A DNA stretch of 64,000 nucleotides from Straminergon stramineum (taxonomy: Eukaryota > Streptophyta > Bryopsida > Hypnales > Calliergonaceae): positions 27,719,001-27,783,000 of the forward strand of contig OY987265.1 in NCBI GenBank assembly GCA_963920665.1, given 5' to 3'. Under the pieces are notes generated by a model, which saw only the letters and a list, made by a program, of their open reading frames with translations, ran no database searches and was not told where the DNA came from. Of the stretch, positions 48,727-61,678 are shown piece after piece. Every line of letters starts with the position of its first letter. The first letter of the stretch is position 1. A program made the translations under genes and the position numbers.

Positions 48727-51700
48727 ATGGCATCTATTAGAGCAGACGGGCATGAAGTGCCATTGGTGTTCCCTTTAAACCAAGAAGGGCTAGCTAGAGT
48801 GTCCACTCACTTGCTCCATGTTCGTTTTCGATTTGTAGAGTCATCCATCTATGTTGAAGAAGAGTTGAAGTCAGAGAGCTTGGAATTGAAGGAGTCGATA
48901 CCTATGTTGAAGTCCATTGAGGAAGAGGGACATTGTTGGTATCTTCATGAAGGTAGTTTTAGAGCTTATGGATTGCCTCTATATCTCCTTGTAGCTTCCA
49001 CTGAGATCCGTAGTCGTCAATCTGATACATCCACAGTAGACATGCCATATGTGCCTCCACTATTGTCTAACAATCTTGTATCAAATGATGATGACCACGT
49101 TGTGTCAAATAGCATACTATGTTTCGTGAAGAAAGAGATTCTAGAACCTATCATTCAATTGTCAAGTGAATCAGAAGGAGAGTCTCCAAAATCTACCATC
49201 TTTTAAACAAAGTTTCTCTTCTCCAATAGTTGGGGATGTGAAGCCTGTTTGTACTTCTACAATTGGCACTCCATCTTGTAGTTCTGCAAATTCAAACTTC
49301 TCTCGACCCCCATTGCACCCAAATCCAGTTGATCGAGTGTCCATCCTAGATTGCTTGAAAAGACTTTCTTTTGTGCATCGTTCTAGGAACGAATTATCTA
49401 CAATCAATTTTGAAGGCATGCAACACCATCAATTACAATTTCTACCTCCAATATTCAATGGAGATGTCATGTTTGAGTTGCCTCCATGTCGGTCATCAGC
49501 TTCTTCATCAGCTGCGAGGAACTTGGAGGGAATGGACAAGTGGTATGATGGACACCCATGGTGCAAACTTGTAACGACCAACATTCACAACAATGACCAC
49601 TTGAAGTTTAGGAAGTCATATTGTGCAGGCCATCTTGCTTGTACAAATCACGATTGTGATTACTTGAAGAGATCTTCAAAAAGAAACGAAACGGAGTGGA
49701 TTGGTAGTACAACCTATCCATTTTTAATAGGCGATTGTGCTCCCAGAGATTCTATTCTCGTGTGTAAGGTTTGCAAAACCCCTCCTATTTGTTTGAATGT
49801 ATGTGATGCTAGGATCTACTATTGCTATGGCAACAATTCCAAAATGACTAGAGCTGCTATTCATTTTGGAGATCACATACATCCTATAGCCAAAGGTATG
49901 TGCCGAGATTCTGTAGAGACTATCTCTAGTCTAATTGCAGAGGAGGTGGCCAAAACACCTATGGCCACCAACTCTGCAATTGCTCTAGCTGCAAGTAAAC
50001 AATTTTTAAGCAACTATCTTTTCCACAACAAAGAAGGACCCAAGGAGATGCTACGGGGTGATCAATTAGATGAGGTCATGGTCACTTCCAGTATTTGAGC
50101 AATCCAAATATACACAACATAATTTCATCCTTTCGCTCAAGCAACCAGGGAGGTGTTATCGACAACATCATGACCATGAAGAAGGACTCAAAATTTGAGT
50201 ACATACACGACAGCATCTTCCCTGGCCAAGGCAAGGAAAAGGTATACATATTCAAGATGTTGACCGAGGGACCGGGTAGCAGGGTAGACCTAGTGAAGTG
50301 CATGCAACCTGGAGGGGACCTTAAAAACGCGTGGGTCATGTTTGACCACGTGAAGCACGTAAAGGAATGGACAACAATGGCATGCCACGTGTATGACCCT
50401 AGTTACAAGAAGGTGATGACTATTGCAGTGTGTGATATGCAGTCTGAAGATACGGAGATCCAAGTGCAGTTCTGGAAGTGCTTAAATGCAGTCATGTCTC
50501 GATGCGGGGTTGATCATCCAAACTTCAAAGGCTTCATGGCAGATAGTGCCATGGCCAATTGGAATGCAGTTCGTATTGTTTATGGCACTGCTTCTGCAGA
50601 AGACAAAATGGTGCAACGTGAAAGGACATGTTTGTTGCATTGGAGTAGTTCTCTTCAAAAACACACTCAAAAACACATCAAGGAAGATTTTCAGCATCAA
50701 CACACTCGACTTTGCAAACAGTACAAAGATTCGACAACTATGGAGGAGGTAGAGACATGTTACCTTGCCATTCGATCATGGTGGCTTTCATCTAGGGCTG
50801 CTACAAAAGATGCTCTTCATCATTTGAACCATTGGCTTGCATTCTAGCATTTCCGCTATAGGCAATGGGGCGACTTTATGCAAATGGTAAGTCTAATTTT
50901 TTATTTTTTATTTCATTAAATTATAATATTATACTAAAATATATTTTATTTTTTCATTATATGTTATTTTTTTCATTTCTTTTGTGTTGTGGTAAGATGA
51001 TGAAAATATTTGTGAAAACATCTAGAATGTAAAATACGAGTAGGTCTTCCTAAAACATCTTTTGATCCTAAAAGGTGTTTTGGAAAGATCTATAAGTATA
51101 TAGGATTTTCACATCATTTGTTCTTGGATATGAAATTAGAATTTATCATTTTATATGAAGTTGTAGATTGTATTTGTATATTGAAATGGGAATATCAAAT
51201 TGTTTTACAAGATTTGAGTTTGGAGGAGATGGCGGACATGCCCTCTTGCAACTTGTCAGAAACCATTCACAACAAGTGGCTGCAGATGTCCGGAAATTGA
51301 GGGAACAATTTGTTTGATGCCACTTGCAACGATAGTATTCGCGCATGGATGCAAATGACAAACTATCGGGCATATTTGAAGGGCCATGCTTCTGGATCTG
51401 GTCCATCGAAGGGGGAGTTGAAGTTGCGGGCTGCAAGGCGTAGTGGAGATCCCAAGAAGATTGCAGAGGCACTAAATACCTTACCTAGGTCTGAGGATGT
51501 TTGGACTCGTATTCCTCATTTGGAAGGGGAGGAGGTCTTTGGAAGTACAAAGAGAAAATTGGATCTTCCTATTGGCTTGGAAGGAGACTCACATCGCCCA
51601 AACAAAGTGAATTTTTCCCAACGTCGAGTTCGGATGCGATCCACAAGGGCAGAAGGAGAGTCTTCCAAAAGCGTGGAACTCCCAAAGCAAACAAATGCAA

Positions 51701-52602
51701 AAGGGCTTCATGTGACAATAGCCTTGGAGAGTAATTGTGATACATCAAAGTGGCATATAGCAAGGATCAATCACAAATCCAACAATAGATGTCAAGCTCA
51801 ACAACGTGGATCAAACATGAAGTGCACAGCCAAAATCTCAAAGGGACCAAAGGGAAGACCTGCTCCAACTTATCGTGGGAGAAAAGAAGACTATGGTACT
51901 CATAAGGAAGTGGTGATTGACTTTTGGTTTTGTTGGGATGATATTGAACGATGTGTCAAAGGAACAAAGCGAAAATGGGTCATTGATTGGCTAGAAGTTC
52001 CAAAGGTGTGGCCTGTTTTGATAGGGACGAATCTAGATAGAGAAGAGACATTGATGCTGCAACATGTTGGCTTTTGTCTACAAGAACGACTTGCAATGTC
52101 TCCACGTCGTCTCTTCACATTATCAAAGATATTCGAGACAGTTTTGTATGATCAATCGCCACCTCCCAACCCAGATGTGTATTCAACTATGAGGAATAAC
52201 AAAACCATCCGTCAGCTTGCAAACGCACCTACAATTGAACAACAAAATAAGTGGGAGAGTGCAGGGAATATCAAAGGGACGATCTTGGGCGTCACCTTGC
52301 TTCCCTTTCCAGGCCTCGGAGCCATAGTATCTTTGGAGACTAGATCAATGCCAAACATGAACGTCTACCGAATTACAATGGGCATGTTTCCAGCTTGTAC
52401 ATGCCCATACTTTGTGAACATGGTTGTCTCTGCTATAGGAGGATGTCAACAATATGTGAACTGTAAGCATTTGTACTACCTTGTTAGGTCTTTTTGCAAA
52501 ATGGACATTTGTGAGGACAAGTTCATTCATGCACCTAGTTACAGCTTCAATGAATTGAAGCTTCTCCCCGTTCGATCTGGGATCATAAATTTCTTGGAAT
52601 AA
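48727..52602 (+). pseudogene. Mutator-like (MULE) transposase of element A: WRKY/GCM1-like finger, DDE core, SWIM finger
   Basis: ATG 48727 (MASIRADGHEVPLVFP). An N-terminal domain of about 160 residues ends in SSESEGES. The frame then moves by +1 (49150-49205), also seen in element B. Next comes a WRKY/GCM1-like zinc finger (DGHPWCKL, FRKSYC, CTNHDC, then AIHFGDHIH; about 49540-49885). A 1-base deletion near 50082, relative to B (EVMDRFQYLSS), breaks the frame again. The MULE DDE region follows (VMFDHVKHVKEW with D at 50344; FMADSAMANW with D at 50542; CLLHW at 50629). TAG at 50845 interrupts LAF*HFRYRQWGDF, then a donor GTAAGT at 50887 and an intron to about 51212-51226. The second exon has TGA at 51298 (GN*GNNLF) and ends with a SWIM finger (ACTCPYF ... 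VNCKHLYYL, about 52390-52475) before the stop at 52600. Order and motifs match autonomous MULE transposases. It is inactive. Confidence 0.85.
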
Positions 52603-53614
52603 GCATAGACCAAAACTAGGGGTAGTACATGAGCATCATAATACTTATGAGGAATCAAACATGCAAAGCTTCTAATCATATGTAGCAGACCAAATATTTG
52701 CCTTCATTATGTATTTACCTTTGTCAATTCAATCATTGAAGTAAAGGGACAAAGTATTCATGGAACCTTTTACCTTGATATTGAATATAGGAAGAATGTT
52801 GGTCCAAAGACTATTATGAGTTAATAAAGAGTTTGTTAGAGGTATTTGATCTTGTTAACTTTCAAGGACATGGAAAACAAGGTCTATCCTTATTGCCTAC
52901 TTTTGGAAGTAGACTCTATATCCAAAAACTCACACTAATAACTAGTAATTAATAATTAAAATCCTATAACCATTTTTCTTTCTTTTTTTAGTAGATTTTT
53001 TGATGACTTGCACATTATTTTGTGATTTGGGGGTGGGGGGGGTGGGGAATCACTCCATTAGGTTGGAGTATATCTACAAGAGGTCAATGAGATTGAAATT
53101 TGATGGTCATTCAAATATTGTGAGGCTACTAATTATGCCATTGTTCTTTATCCCTATTCTAAGGTAAATGACAATTGAATAGATAGGTCTAGTATAGTTG
53201 TAGTGGAGGCTTGTTATTTTCCAATCTTTATTTTATGAGCCTTGTATTGTAGGTATTTTATTGCTTTGTAGTGAATTTCTCTAATTGATTACATATTTAA
53301 AATTTAGTGGGCCAAATGAAGTCTTCATGTAATTGTATAGAACTTTAATAAAATTCTTCTAAAGAGAATAATAATTACAAGCCAAAATCCCCCAAAAAAC
53401 AATACCACATGGTCATAGGGCTATAATGGAAATCACGGTCATAGGTCTCAAATTTTACTATAAATAGTAAGTTTTTTCTATTTTTATAAATAAATAATAA
53501 TAAATCTAAATAAACCCTAAAATCTAAAATAAAGTTCATGTTTGGGGCTCTAGGCTCATAGGCTCCACGCTCAAGGCTCTCAAGCTCGCCGCTCTAGGCT
53601 CGCTTGCTAGCGTC
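52603..53614. other. Right non-coding arm and terminal inverted repeat of MULE A
   Basis: AT-rich. It includes a G-run stretch at 53029-53047 (G5-T-G8-T-G4) that could form a G-quadruplex, then the right terminal repeat: 'cacggtcataggtc' near 53434 and a GAGCC/GGCTC-rich end (about 53545-53614) in which 'aggctc' words are repeated. Confidence 0.65.
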
Positions 53615-54177
53615 GTTGAGCTATGATGGGTGATCTCAAGAAACAAAATTTTCTTCTAATTTCAAGCCTTATTATCTTGCAATTTGTGAAGTCAAAGTTC
53701 TAGAAATTTTTCCAACACATTCCAAATGTTTGTCTTGAACTTTTTCCCATTTGGATTTCAAATAAAAGTTTCTTCATTGCATAAGAAATCATTAAAAAAA
53801 GACTAGTGTATTGCCAATTCACTTATCTTCTGTGCATTGCAAAGTGATTTAGTATAAGCTAGACTCCATATTTGTTTTTGAAACTTTTCATAAGTGGACC
53901 CAACATAATTTACTTATAAATGGTCAAAATATTCCTATTTGTGTAGAGGGATCAAAGTCTACTAACCTTGTTTTGTAGGAGTGAAAAAAAAATCTTTCTC
54001 ATTCGAACATTATAACCTTTCACTTCCCGTAGGCAAATGGGCTGAAATTTTTTCACTAATTGTTTTAGTAGTCTAATATACTTTTGTATTCCTATAAAAA
54101 AAATTCTTAATTTTGGACAATATACTAAAAATGGAAGTTTTTGAGAATTTCTCTAGAAAAAACACCTTTAGTCCTCA
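53615..54177. other. Spacer between MULE A and MULE B
   Basis: About 560 bp of AT-rich sequence without ORFs or recognised repeats, ending 'tttagtcct' before the B terminus. Confidence 0.5.
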
Positions 54178-57100
54178 GGGTTGCTAGTATGTAAGCCTGT
54201 GAGCAGGAAATTTTTTTGTGTGAAAAAATGGTTGAAGGACTTATGACCGTGGACATGAGAAAGTAAAAAGGGTAAAGAATGTAGAATTTATTTCGCAAAA
54301 TTCAAAGCGCTAACCCCTTTATTTGATAGAAGGGTTTTTTGGAACAAAATGTATTCCACATAGATGAAATTCGTGTAGTAGGAAATAAGAATTAGAGGAA
54401 CGCATGTCCAAGATATAGCCATAAAACACACAAATCCAATCATAATAGAGAACAATACACAATAGCACGACTCATGAGATATGTCAATTTCATGAGTCTA
54501 AGTTGTAGTGCAGTCGGTGGCGGATTCAGAAGACTTGGATGAATCTGAAGACTCTCTACCCTCAAATGTAGACCCATCTATGAACTGTAAGACATTTAGA
54601 GCATATGTGTCTTTACGGTGTTTTGGTTTGGAACAACCAAAATCCACAAAGGTTGTTGCCATCTGGTTGGCATAGACTGGAAGCTCGTATGTCTTCTCCA
54701 AACTATATAGAAGACTTTGCTTCTTCATCATTGGATCAGGTGACATCAATCTTTGATGACTGCAAACAAAAATGGCACCATGTTAGAGTTTTGAAAAGTA
54801 GAAGGCATCATGCATAAAGAGAATTAAAAAAGTGCCTACTTACTTACTCAATTTTCCCTTCCGAATGAATTTGCGAGGCACCATGGGCATGGCATCCGGA
54901 TCTTGCGAAATTGCAATAGTTGGAGGCGGTGGCGTCACTTCCATGGTAGTAGTGGACTTCCGCATGGGTTTGGGTATGGCTTTGAAGATGTCTTTGTTCT
55001 CCTCCAAAGCTACAATGTGTTGGCCCATGCCACGACAAGCGACAATGGATGCACCTATAGGCACGGAAATATAAAAATATAATATGAGAGACTTAAATTG
55101 TAGTTTGGTTACAATAGGGAGGTAGAGTAGTATAATTGAATATTGACTTGTGGATGCGGTGTAGTCAAGAATCAGATCTCTTGGGACATTGGTAGCTTCA
55201 AGGAGGATTTGAAAGAACCGTGGATCTTTTTCCCGAGCCCCACACTAGGGCTTCCCGTCATCCATGGCCATGTCATTTGGATGGGTGTAGTTCATCACCA
55301 TGTCGTCCCGTGCAATGTCAACACCAGCCTTCACCATCGTGGTAGTGCACTTGAAAGCGAAATTGGATTTCCCTTTCGTGCCCAAGTCCTTCACCACCAA
55401 GGTGATTCCAAATTTTTGTGTCTGCACAATCATCCAAAATAGGTGTAGAATCATGAGCAATGCGATGAAAGCAATGCATGTGAAATTGCCATTTGGAATT
55501 GGAGAAATGGAATGCAATTTACCGTCTTGGTTTTGTCAATGGCCAAGGTCAAGTGCATGCGGTTCATCCCCATCCACTCCTTCTTCTTCACCATGTCATA
55601 AGTTTCACACAACCCTGCAATATCCGACTTCGCTTTGGCACTCCAGGAATGGAAGACTATGATGCAGCCATGGTCTTAGAGATGATTCAAAGCAAAGCTG
55701 AAGGCCGACTACAAAGCTTCATCTCCCACGTCCTCGTTCCAATCCGGCACCTCATGTGGCGGAGAAGACAGTCCAGGCATGGACAAGTTCTCCAGGCAAT
55801 CGAAGAACATGACATCCACCCCTGGCCTAGCTTTAGGGACACCATGGAACATGGATGGTTTCCCCGCTAACACCTGCCAAGGAATAGTGCAATCTATAAT
55901 GACAATAAATGAACTCAAAGTACAACCATTTGAATGAGAACTTATGACCATATTTTCAAATCCAAAGAGACATGCATACCTTGTTCAAGAAGTCCACGAC
56001 TTCTTTGTACCATGTCTTGGTCTCGGACTCCATGTCATCCACGAGGTCGTCAATGGAGATGTTGAGAATTAGATTCTCAGATGTGTCCAACTCGTTGTCA
56101 CTCAGAACGATTGCTTTTGTCACATGAGTGATGACCTCCTCTGTGAGCTATGAGAGGGTGGCCTTCCTCTTCACTCCACTTTGCGATCCGACTTGTAGCT
56201 CGGAGCCTTGATCCACTGTGGAGGATGTTGGAACTTGGATGTCACCCTCAGTCTTCTTCTTCCCTTTGGCCTTGGCCTTTTCTTCTTTCTCCATCTCCTT
56301 CTCCTTCTCCTTCTCCGCCATCTTGGCAAGTCTCTCCACTTCCTTCTTCTCCTTGGCGGTGAGGACTTGAAAACGGGCCTCCTTTTTTCGGTCATTGGCT
56401 TCCCTCCTCGCAATGGCCTTCCTCTTTTGCCTGTTTGTCATTCTTGCGAACTCGTCCACATTCAAGTCTAGGGCCCCTTTGCCATCCAACGATGCTCGTA
56501 GTTGCACCTCGAACGGATGAGTGAATGCCAGTGCACAATCCAAGTACCATGCTCCTCCACTAAGGTGAGCCGTGGTAAACGTGCGTAGTTGGTTTGTTGA
56601 GAACATGTAGTCCCCTGAGCTACGGTCCAACCATGACGCTAGGAAGGGAGGCAAGTCTTTCCTTTCGATGGCACCCTTCGCTTCGAGCTCATACTTGAAA
56701 TAGCTATGGAAAGAAGAATCAATCATTCTAGGCAATTAGAGACATGACTACAATAATGTCTACGAGCTCAACACATGCAATTGAGTTTCACAACCATCCA
56801 CATTCCATCACATTCCATCTGACCGAAGGGTTTGTTCTCAAGGGTTTTAACATGCACACATCAGAATTTGAAGAAATGACTTGTTGCCAAACTGATTCCA
56901 ATCTGATAGGTCTAGAAACATACTGGTAGAGAACCCTCCTAACCACCAAGTTGGACCCCTCAGAATTCGTAAAGGAATCCCCCTTCTTGAAATAATTTCC
57001 TCCTTTCAGGTAAGGATGGAATCCTTGGTCCCAGATCTTCCTCCTCCATCCCTCGATGTACTCTTGCAAGGTTTCCGGGTGGAGCGGGAACTTCATGTAG

Positions 57101-59615
57101 ATCTTGATGTTGTCTTGTCTAACGACCGCCTCGAAGTACTCCACTGCGGCATCTTCGAGCTTCACGAATAGATGATCCCAATAATTAGTTTCAATCCATT
57201 GTGAAGAATAAATAGACATTTCAAATTGACACATGTTGTAATCGATTGTCATAACGAAACCGTGGAAATCAAAAAATGAAGTTGGCTAAGGCACTTACCC
57301 TCGCAAACCAGACACACTTGTTTAAGAAAGGGCCAAGGTGTGTTTCAGAGATTGGCTTGGCTGGGAATTTCCTCACATCACGAGATGGGATGGAGGAGTT
57401 CCACCACTGCAAGAACTTCACCTTGTGCTCTGCCGTGGTGTTGCACGTGGCCACCATTTGCAATTTTTCCAGTGTCATCTCTGGCACCTTATTGGAGCTC
57501 CAATGCCTCTCCACCTGCAGTACCATGAATGAATTGAGTGATGTTTATACAGGCAGATCCGAACCTAGATACTTTTCTGGGTTTAGGTTTTGATAAACAT
57601 GAGGACTCACCTCTTCAAGGAAGCCCGCCCCATGAGCGGGATTGGCCACTGTCAGGAACTTGATCATTTTCACATATAGCTTCATGTTTTTTTCCTTGGC
57701 CCCTACCCTCATGGCATGAGCTGCTCCTTCAGCACTCTTTTCATCAACTGGTGTTGTCTCGTGGCATCTTCGAAGCGCCGCATCTGCTGCTTGTGCAATT
57801 TCTTGCTGCGGAGTCTCAAGAGTATATTGTGAGGAAATTGGATGGGCAAGAAGCACAAGAACACCAAAGAAGATTCCAATTGAGTACTTCACGTATATAG
57901 AGAATGTGTATCTCACCCTGAAGACGAATGAGGTGAAGACCTCAGCCAGCATGGTGTACCATGTCTTCCTCGATGGCATTGCCACACATTTTTTCTTCTC
58001 CGATGGCCTGAGCATGTCATTGAACCTTTCCATTGGCAGTAAGCCATACTTTTGCGCCTGGTACAGAGTATGTACTAGGTTTGTCTTCACATGGGAGTCC
58101 TCCGTAGATCTACAGAGTGGTATAAAGTTCATGCTTTGAGTACATCATTTTACAAGTGTACTGAAACATGAGATTCAGGTTTGAAACTCAGAATGAAATA
58201 ATAGTGGGATTTGCGACCTTACTTGTTGATGTCGTGCATGACCTACATGACAATCTCAATTTTGCCTTTGGTGTCCAAAACAATGCTGTCCACCGCAAAG
58301 TGCCAATCGGGATTTGTGGAATACATTCTGGAGATGACATTCATCTAGGCCAGGCGTCGGTGGTTTCCGTCGCATACGAAGAACTTCAAGTTCTTGAGGA
58401 ATTTCAGTGCAGGTTATGAGTCCACGTACTCCTCGAATGTAGCATTCTTTTCCTTCTAGAGAGGGTCCCATTCATCCATTTCTTGTGTTGTGAACTGTGA
58501 CGTCTCGCTCGCCTCATTCGTGGTGGAAACGTAGAAGACTGTTGCCCCATCACGATATCCACATGTAAACTCTTGCTCAAGAAATTGCACGTCACATGAG
58601 AGAGTTGGTTGCACCATTGGCATAGCGACAAGCTGGCAAAGAGGAATCGGAAATCAGAACATGTGTTCTGGCTTCATCCTCAACGCATTGATGGTGGAGA
58701 CGGAGTCTACTTTCTACAGCCTCCGTAGGTCATCCTCCAACAAGTCTTTCTCCTCTTCATCTAGCATATCCTCCTCTAGTGGGTGTCCTTCTTCTACTCC
58801 GATTTCGGGTTGGGTAGTATCATCGGTTCCTGGTGTCTCCACAATTCTATCATCTTGAGTTACATTCAGAGGCGACACATCCATTTGCCAAGGCAACCAC
58901 GAAATAGGATGACCAAATAGGCATGGATAGGAATAAATGTGCATGAGATATAGGAAAGCCAAACTCCATGGCAATGCACCCAACGCATCACTTGTATGAC
59001 CAATTGAAACATCACTTGTAATAAAATTTCGAAAGATGTTCAAAATAGGGTTTCCTCTAAGGTCACACCTAGCATACACTATACTTTGAAACTATAAATG
59101 ACATCAAGTCTAGTCAACCCTCAAGAATCTCAACATCACTATCTGAATCCAAGCTCAGAAGAATGATGACCTCTCCATGCCTACCTACACTATCGGTACA
59201 ATTACATTCCTCAAATGAGGGACTAACGATGGACATGGACGTCTGTGGCTCTGAGCTATATTCGGTATCAGAACTCTTAGAGGAAAACTCCAACCGCATG
59301 CGTTTGCAAGTGTATCCTCCAATGAGGTGATCGGGCCAATTGGAATTCCGACTAAGCTTCGAGTCTTGAGAAGCCCTAGGTGGAAGAGAAGCACCATTTA
59401 TAATATTTTGAGCCCTTACCAAGTCCTCCTCCTCGCCCCCTTCGTCTTCAGAGTCATTTGATACATTGATGTCTTCATCCGCGGGAGTTTTTGGCTCGGA
59501 TTGCTCTCCATCATCTTCCTCTGCGCCAGGCATCACTGACAGCTCCAAGCTAGACGGTAATCCGGTAGGTCCTTCAAAAATCTGAAACCAAAATGATGTA
59601 AGATGAGATCAACTG

Positions 59616-60228
59616 CCAAGGTCAAGTTGGATCCAATTGAAGCCCTAGGCGTGTCTGCTCCACCCCCCAAAAGTGGGACCCCATACTTTTCACATTGAAA
59701 TTCCCATGACACGCACAGTTGTCAAAACCAAAACTAAAAGGGAAGGACCAACTCGTGTAGACAGAGGGGTGGACTCGCATTCTTGTGAATCATAATCGGG
59801 ACAAGGCAGAGCCTGTGGCCCGGGGCACCACGAGGCCATCACCGCCACTATGGCCCCTCTCACCCGCTCCCTGTGAGTTCGCAATGGCTCATGAAAATCC
59901 TCGGGTCCCAATTTTTGGGGGTGGAGCGGGCACCTACCAAGGTCAAGTCGGATCCGACTGAACCCCTAGGCGTGTCTGTTCCACCCCCCAAAAGTGGGAC
60001 CCCATACTTTTCACATTGAAATTCCCACGACACGCATAGTTGTCAAAACCAAAACTAAAAGGGAAGGACCAACTCACGCAGACAGAGGGGTGGACTCGCA
60101 TTCTTGTGAATCGTAATCGGGACAAGGCAAAGCCCGGGGCCTGGGGCATCGCGAGGCCATCACCGCCACTATGGCCCCTCTCACTCGCTCCCTGTGAGTT
60201 CGCAACGGCTCACGAAAATCCTCGGGGT
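59616..60228 (+). repeat. Tandem duplication of a ~292-bp block, 321-bp period
   Basis: 59616-59908 ('ccaaggtcaagttggatcc' to 'gaaaatcctcggg') repeats at 59937-60228 with roughly 94% identity by eye. The differences are largely C/T or G/A (agcctgtgg/agcccgggg, tcatgaaaa/tcacgaaaa). In unit 1 the block is bounded by an inverted pair: GCTCCACCCCCCAAAAGTGG near 59659 against CCAATTTTTGGGGGTGGAGC ending near 59926. A small inverted-repeat element, tandemly duplicated, is therefore possible. No CDS is supported. Confidence 0.8.
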
Positions 60229-60299
60229 CTTGAAAATGCCTTGGATTCAAAATTCTGCAATCAAGGTTTCAATGTGAATTTTGTGCTTAGGGATTGGGC

Positions 60300-60780
60300 A
60301 TGAATTCGAACCTTCTGCTGGCCACCGAGCTTGCGTGTTCGCAACGTTGGCGTCGCTTCCACGTCCTTCACGTCATCTTTTGCACAGCTTCATGTTGCTC
60401 GCTTCCCTAGCGCACTCTCCTCCCTCTACACTCGTGTCATGGTGGACGCCCTATGAGAATTTGGCAACAACTCACACACTCCTTCACATTTGCAATTCTA
60501 AATTTTGAGAGGGGGAAGGCGGCCGCGCCCAAGAGGTGGGGCTCGGCGATGTGCGGGGGGTGGAGAGCATCGATCGGGGTGACGATGAGTTGGTAGGGAT
60601 CCGAAATTAGAAAGTGCAGGGAGGTAGGGATGGATGCCCAAGCCATGGCCTGCATCAGCGAGGCTGAGGATTGGAGTGGGAAATTTGAACTGGCGGGGAA
60701 GGCGGGTGGTCCGGCCGATCCTCTCTGCCTTCTTTTAATTTCCATATCCTTCCAGAACCAGCGGCACTGGATTCACAAAA
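60300..60780. other. GC-rich segment in MULE B, possible captured fragment
   Basis: About 480 bp, rich in CG dinucleotides (GGCGGCCGCGCCC, GATCGGGGTGACG), between AT-rich stretches and absent from element A. A 102-codon frame is open on the minus strand (60745-60437), but the high GC content could explain it. Gene-fragment capture is common in Mutator-like elements; the source cannot be named. Confidence 0.35.
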
Positions 60781-61364
60781 GGCATGAACTTTTGAAAATG
60801 ACAACCTCATCGAGAACGTGAATGACGAAATCTAGCCATGCAAGACTTTCGCCATGCACGCGGTGGTCACGACAACGAAGTCACCCGCGGGGCTTTGCTT
60901 GGGCTTGGCCGCACTCAGACCAGACAAAGGACAACATTTTTAATTTGCGTATCTTATGTACATTAAAGGTCTAGGATGTTTCTATCTTTGTAAATTCTAC
61001 AAAGTAATCCAATTGTTGATCTTATTCCTTTATTTTTTATATGCCAAATTTCAGGGACGAAGAGCATGATTCCTAACCGTAAAAACGGCCAGCTACTTTT
61101 GTACAATCAAAGTCTATGTTTCTTCCCAAAATCCTTCCTCTTGCGATGGAGACTAATCACTTGTCTCTCTTAGGGGATCCACGGTTTGCCCCAAACTGAA
61201 TTTTATTGATAATTGAGTATCCCTATGGGATCTTGTGTTTTCCTAATTGTTCAATTTTACAAACGCATTGGACACATTGATTCCCGGAATCCTAAACCTC
61301 CTTTGCACAAGAAAAGAGCAAAGAATGTCAATTGGAACATTGAAATAGCAAAAATGGAATTAGT
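60781..61364. other. Intron-like interval of the MULE B methyltransferase-like gene
   Basis: AT-rich sequence between the first exon's donor (61370-61365) and the GC-rich block. No coding feature is supported. Confidence 0.4.
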
Positions 61365-61678
61365 ACTCACAATGGCACTGGAGTTGTCTTCTTCTTGCTT
61401 TTGGTTTACACTTGATTCCTCTAGCATGGGCTGACTTCCAACTACGTTTTTTGGTGTAGGGCCTTCCTCTCCAGTCTCCACTACATCCTCCACCAGCAAA
61501 GCGAAGGGACTTCCTCGGCTCTCCAAGTGTAGACTGAGAAGTCCTAGACACTACCTTCTTCTTGTTCATCTTGGACTTCTTCAGAGCCGAGGAGGAGGAG
61601 GAAAACAAAACTACGACGCCTCTTTCTACTCCTCACATCAATGGGCACAAGTTCAGCTCCTAGGGATTCTCCAAGCAT

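Larger units (their letters stand above)
38101..53614. mobile_element. Mutator-like element A with a ParB/methyltransferase-like cargo gene, about 15.5 kb
   Basis: Terminal inverted repeats define it. The left end reads GTTGCTAGCAAGTGAGCCTG at 38103, and the right end on the minus strand reads ACGCTAGCAAGCGAGCCTAG from 53613. A second shared box, GACCTATGACCGTG, lies about 80 bp in on the left (38186) and, on the minus strand, at about 53446 on the right. Flanks 38092-38100 (gttgtggca) and 53615-53623 (gttgagcta) agree at 6 of 9, a weak 9-bp duplication. It holds a minus-strand methyltransferase-like gene and a plus-strand MULE transposase, divergently arranged. Element B has the same layout and the same left end. 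Both genes are broken, so this copy is a fossil. Confidence 0.8.
54498..61678 (-). pseudogene. ParB-like / DNA methyltransferase-like fusion gene of MULE B, multi-exon, broken
   Basis: Paralogue of 38431-48081. The proposed start is ATG 61678 (MLGESLGAELVPID, RSRKRRR), first exon to 61371 (donor GTGAGT; KKSKMNKKK). A B-specific acidic exon lies at about 59565-59114 (EEDDGEQSEPKTPADED, SDSDVEILEG). Then come the acidic and ParB-like exon around 58860-58240 (FVCDGNHR at about 58380-58357), helical middle exons to about 56930, a K/E-rich linker (KEKEKEMEKEEKAKAKGKK, about 56300), VDVMFFDCLENL (about 55830-55795), exon 55421-55155 (DLILDYTAST), exon about 55053-54846 (ASIVACRGMGQHIVALEENK) and the last exon about 54763-54498. 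Stops: TAG 58716-58714, TGA 58656-58654, TAG 58458-58456, TAA 58416-58414, TAG 58347-58345, TAG 58245-58243, TAG 56150-56148 and TAG 55247-55245. Where A has the intact codon these are mostly Q or W. Splice acceptor TGCAG is intact at 55424-55422, where A's is lost. Confidence 0.65.

Noticed and set aside
38092..53623. 9-bp target-site duplication of MULE A
   Set aside because: gttgtggca and gttgagcta agree at only 6 of 9, and the exact element ends are uncertain, so I do not claim it as a feature.
56148..56471. K/E-rich and antisense L-rich ORFs around the methyltransferase-like linker
   Set aside because: The minus-strand frame is real coding sequence of the linker; the plus-strand leucine-rich frames are its mirror images, not membrane proteins.
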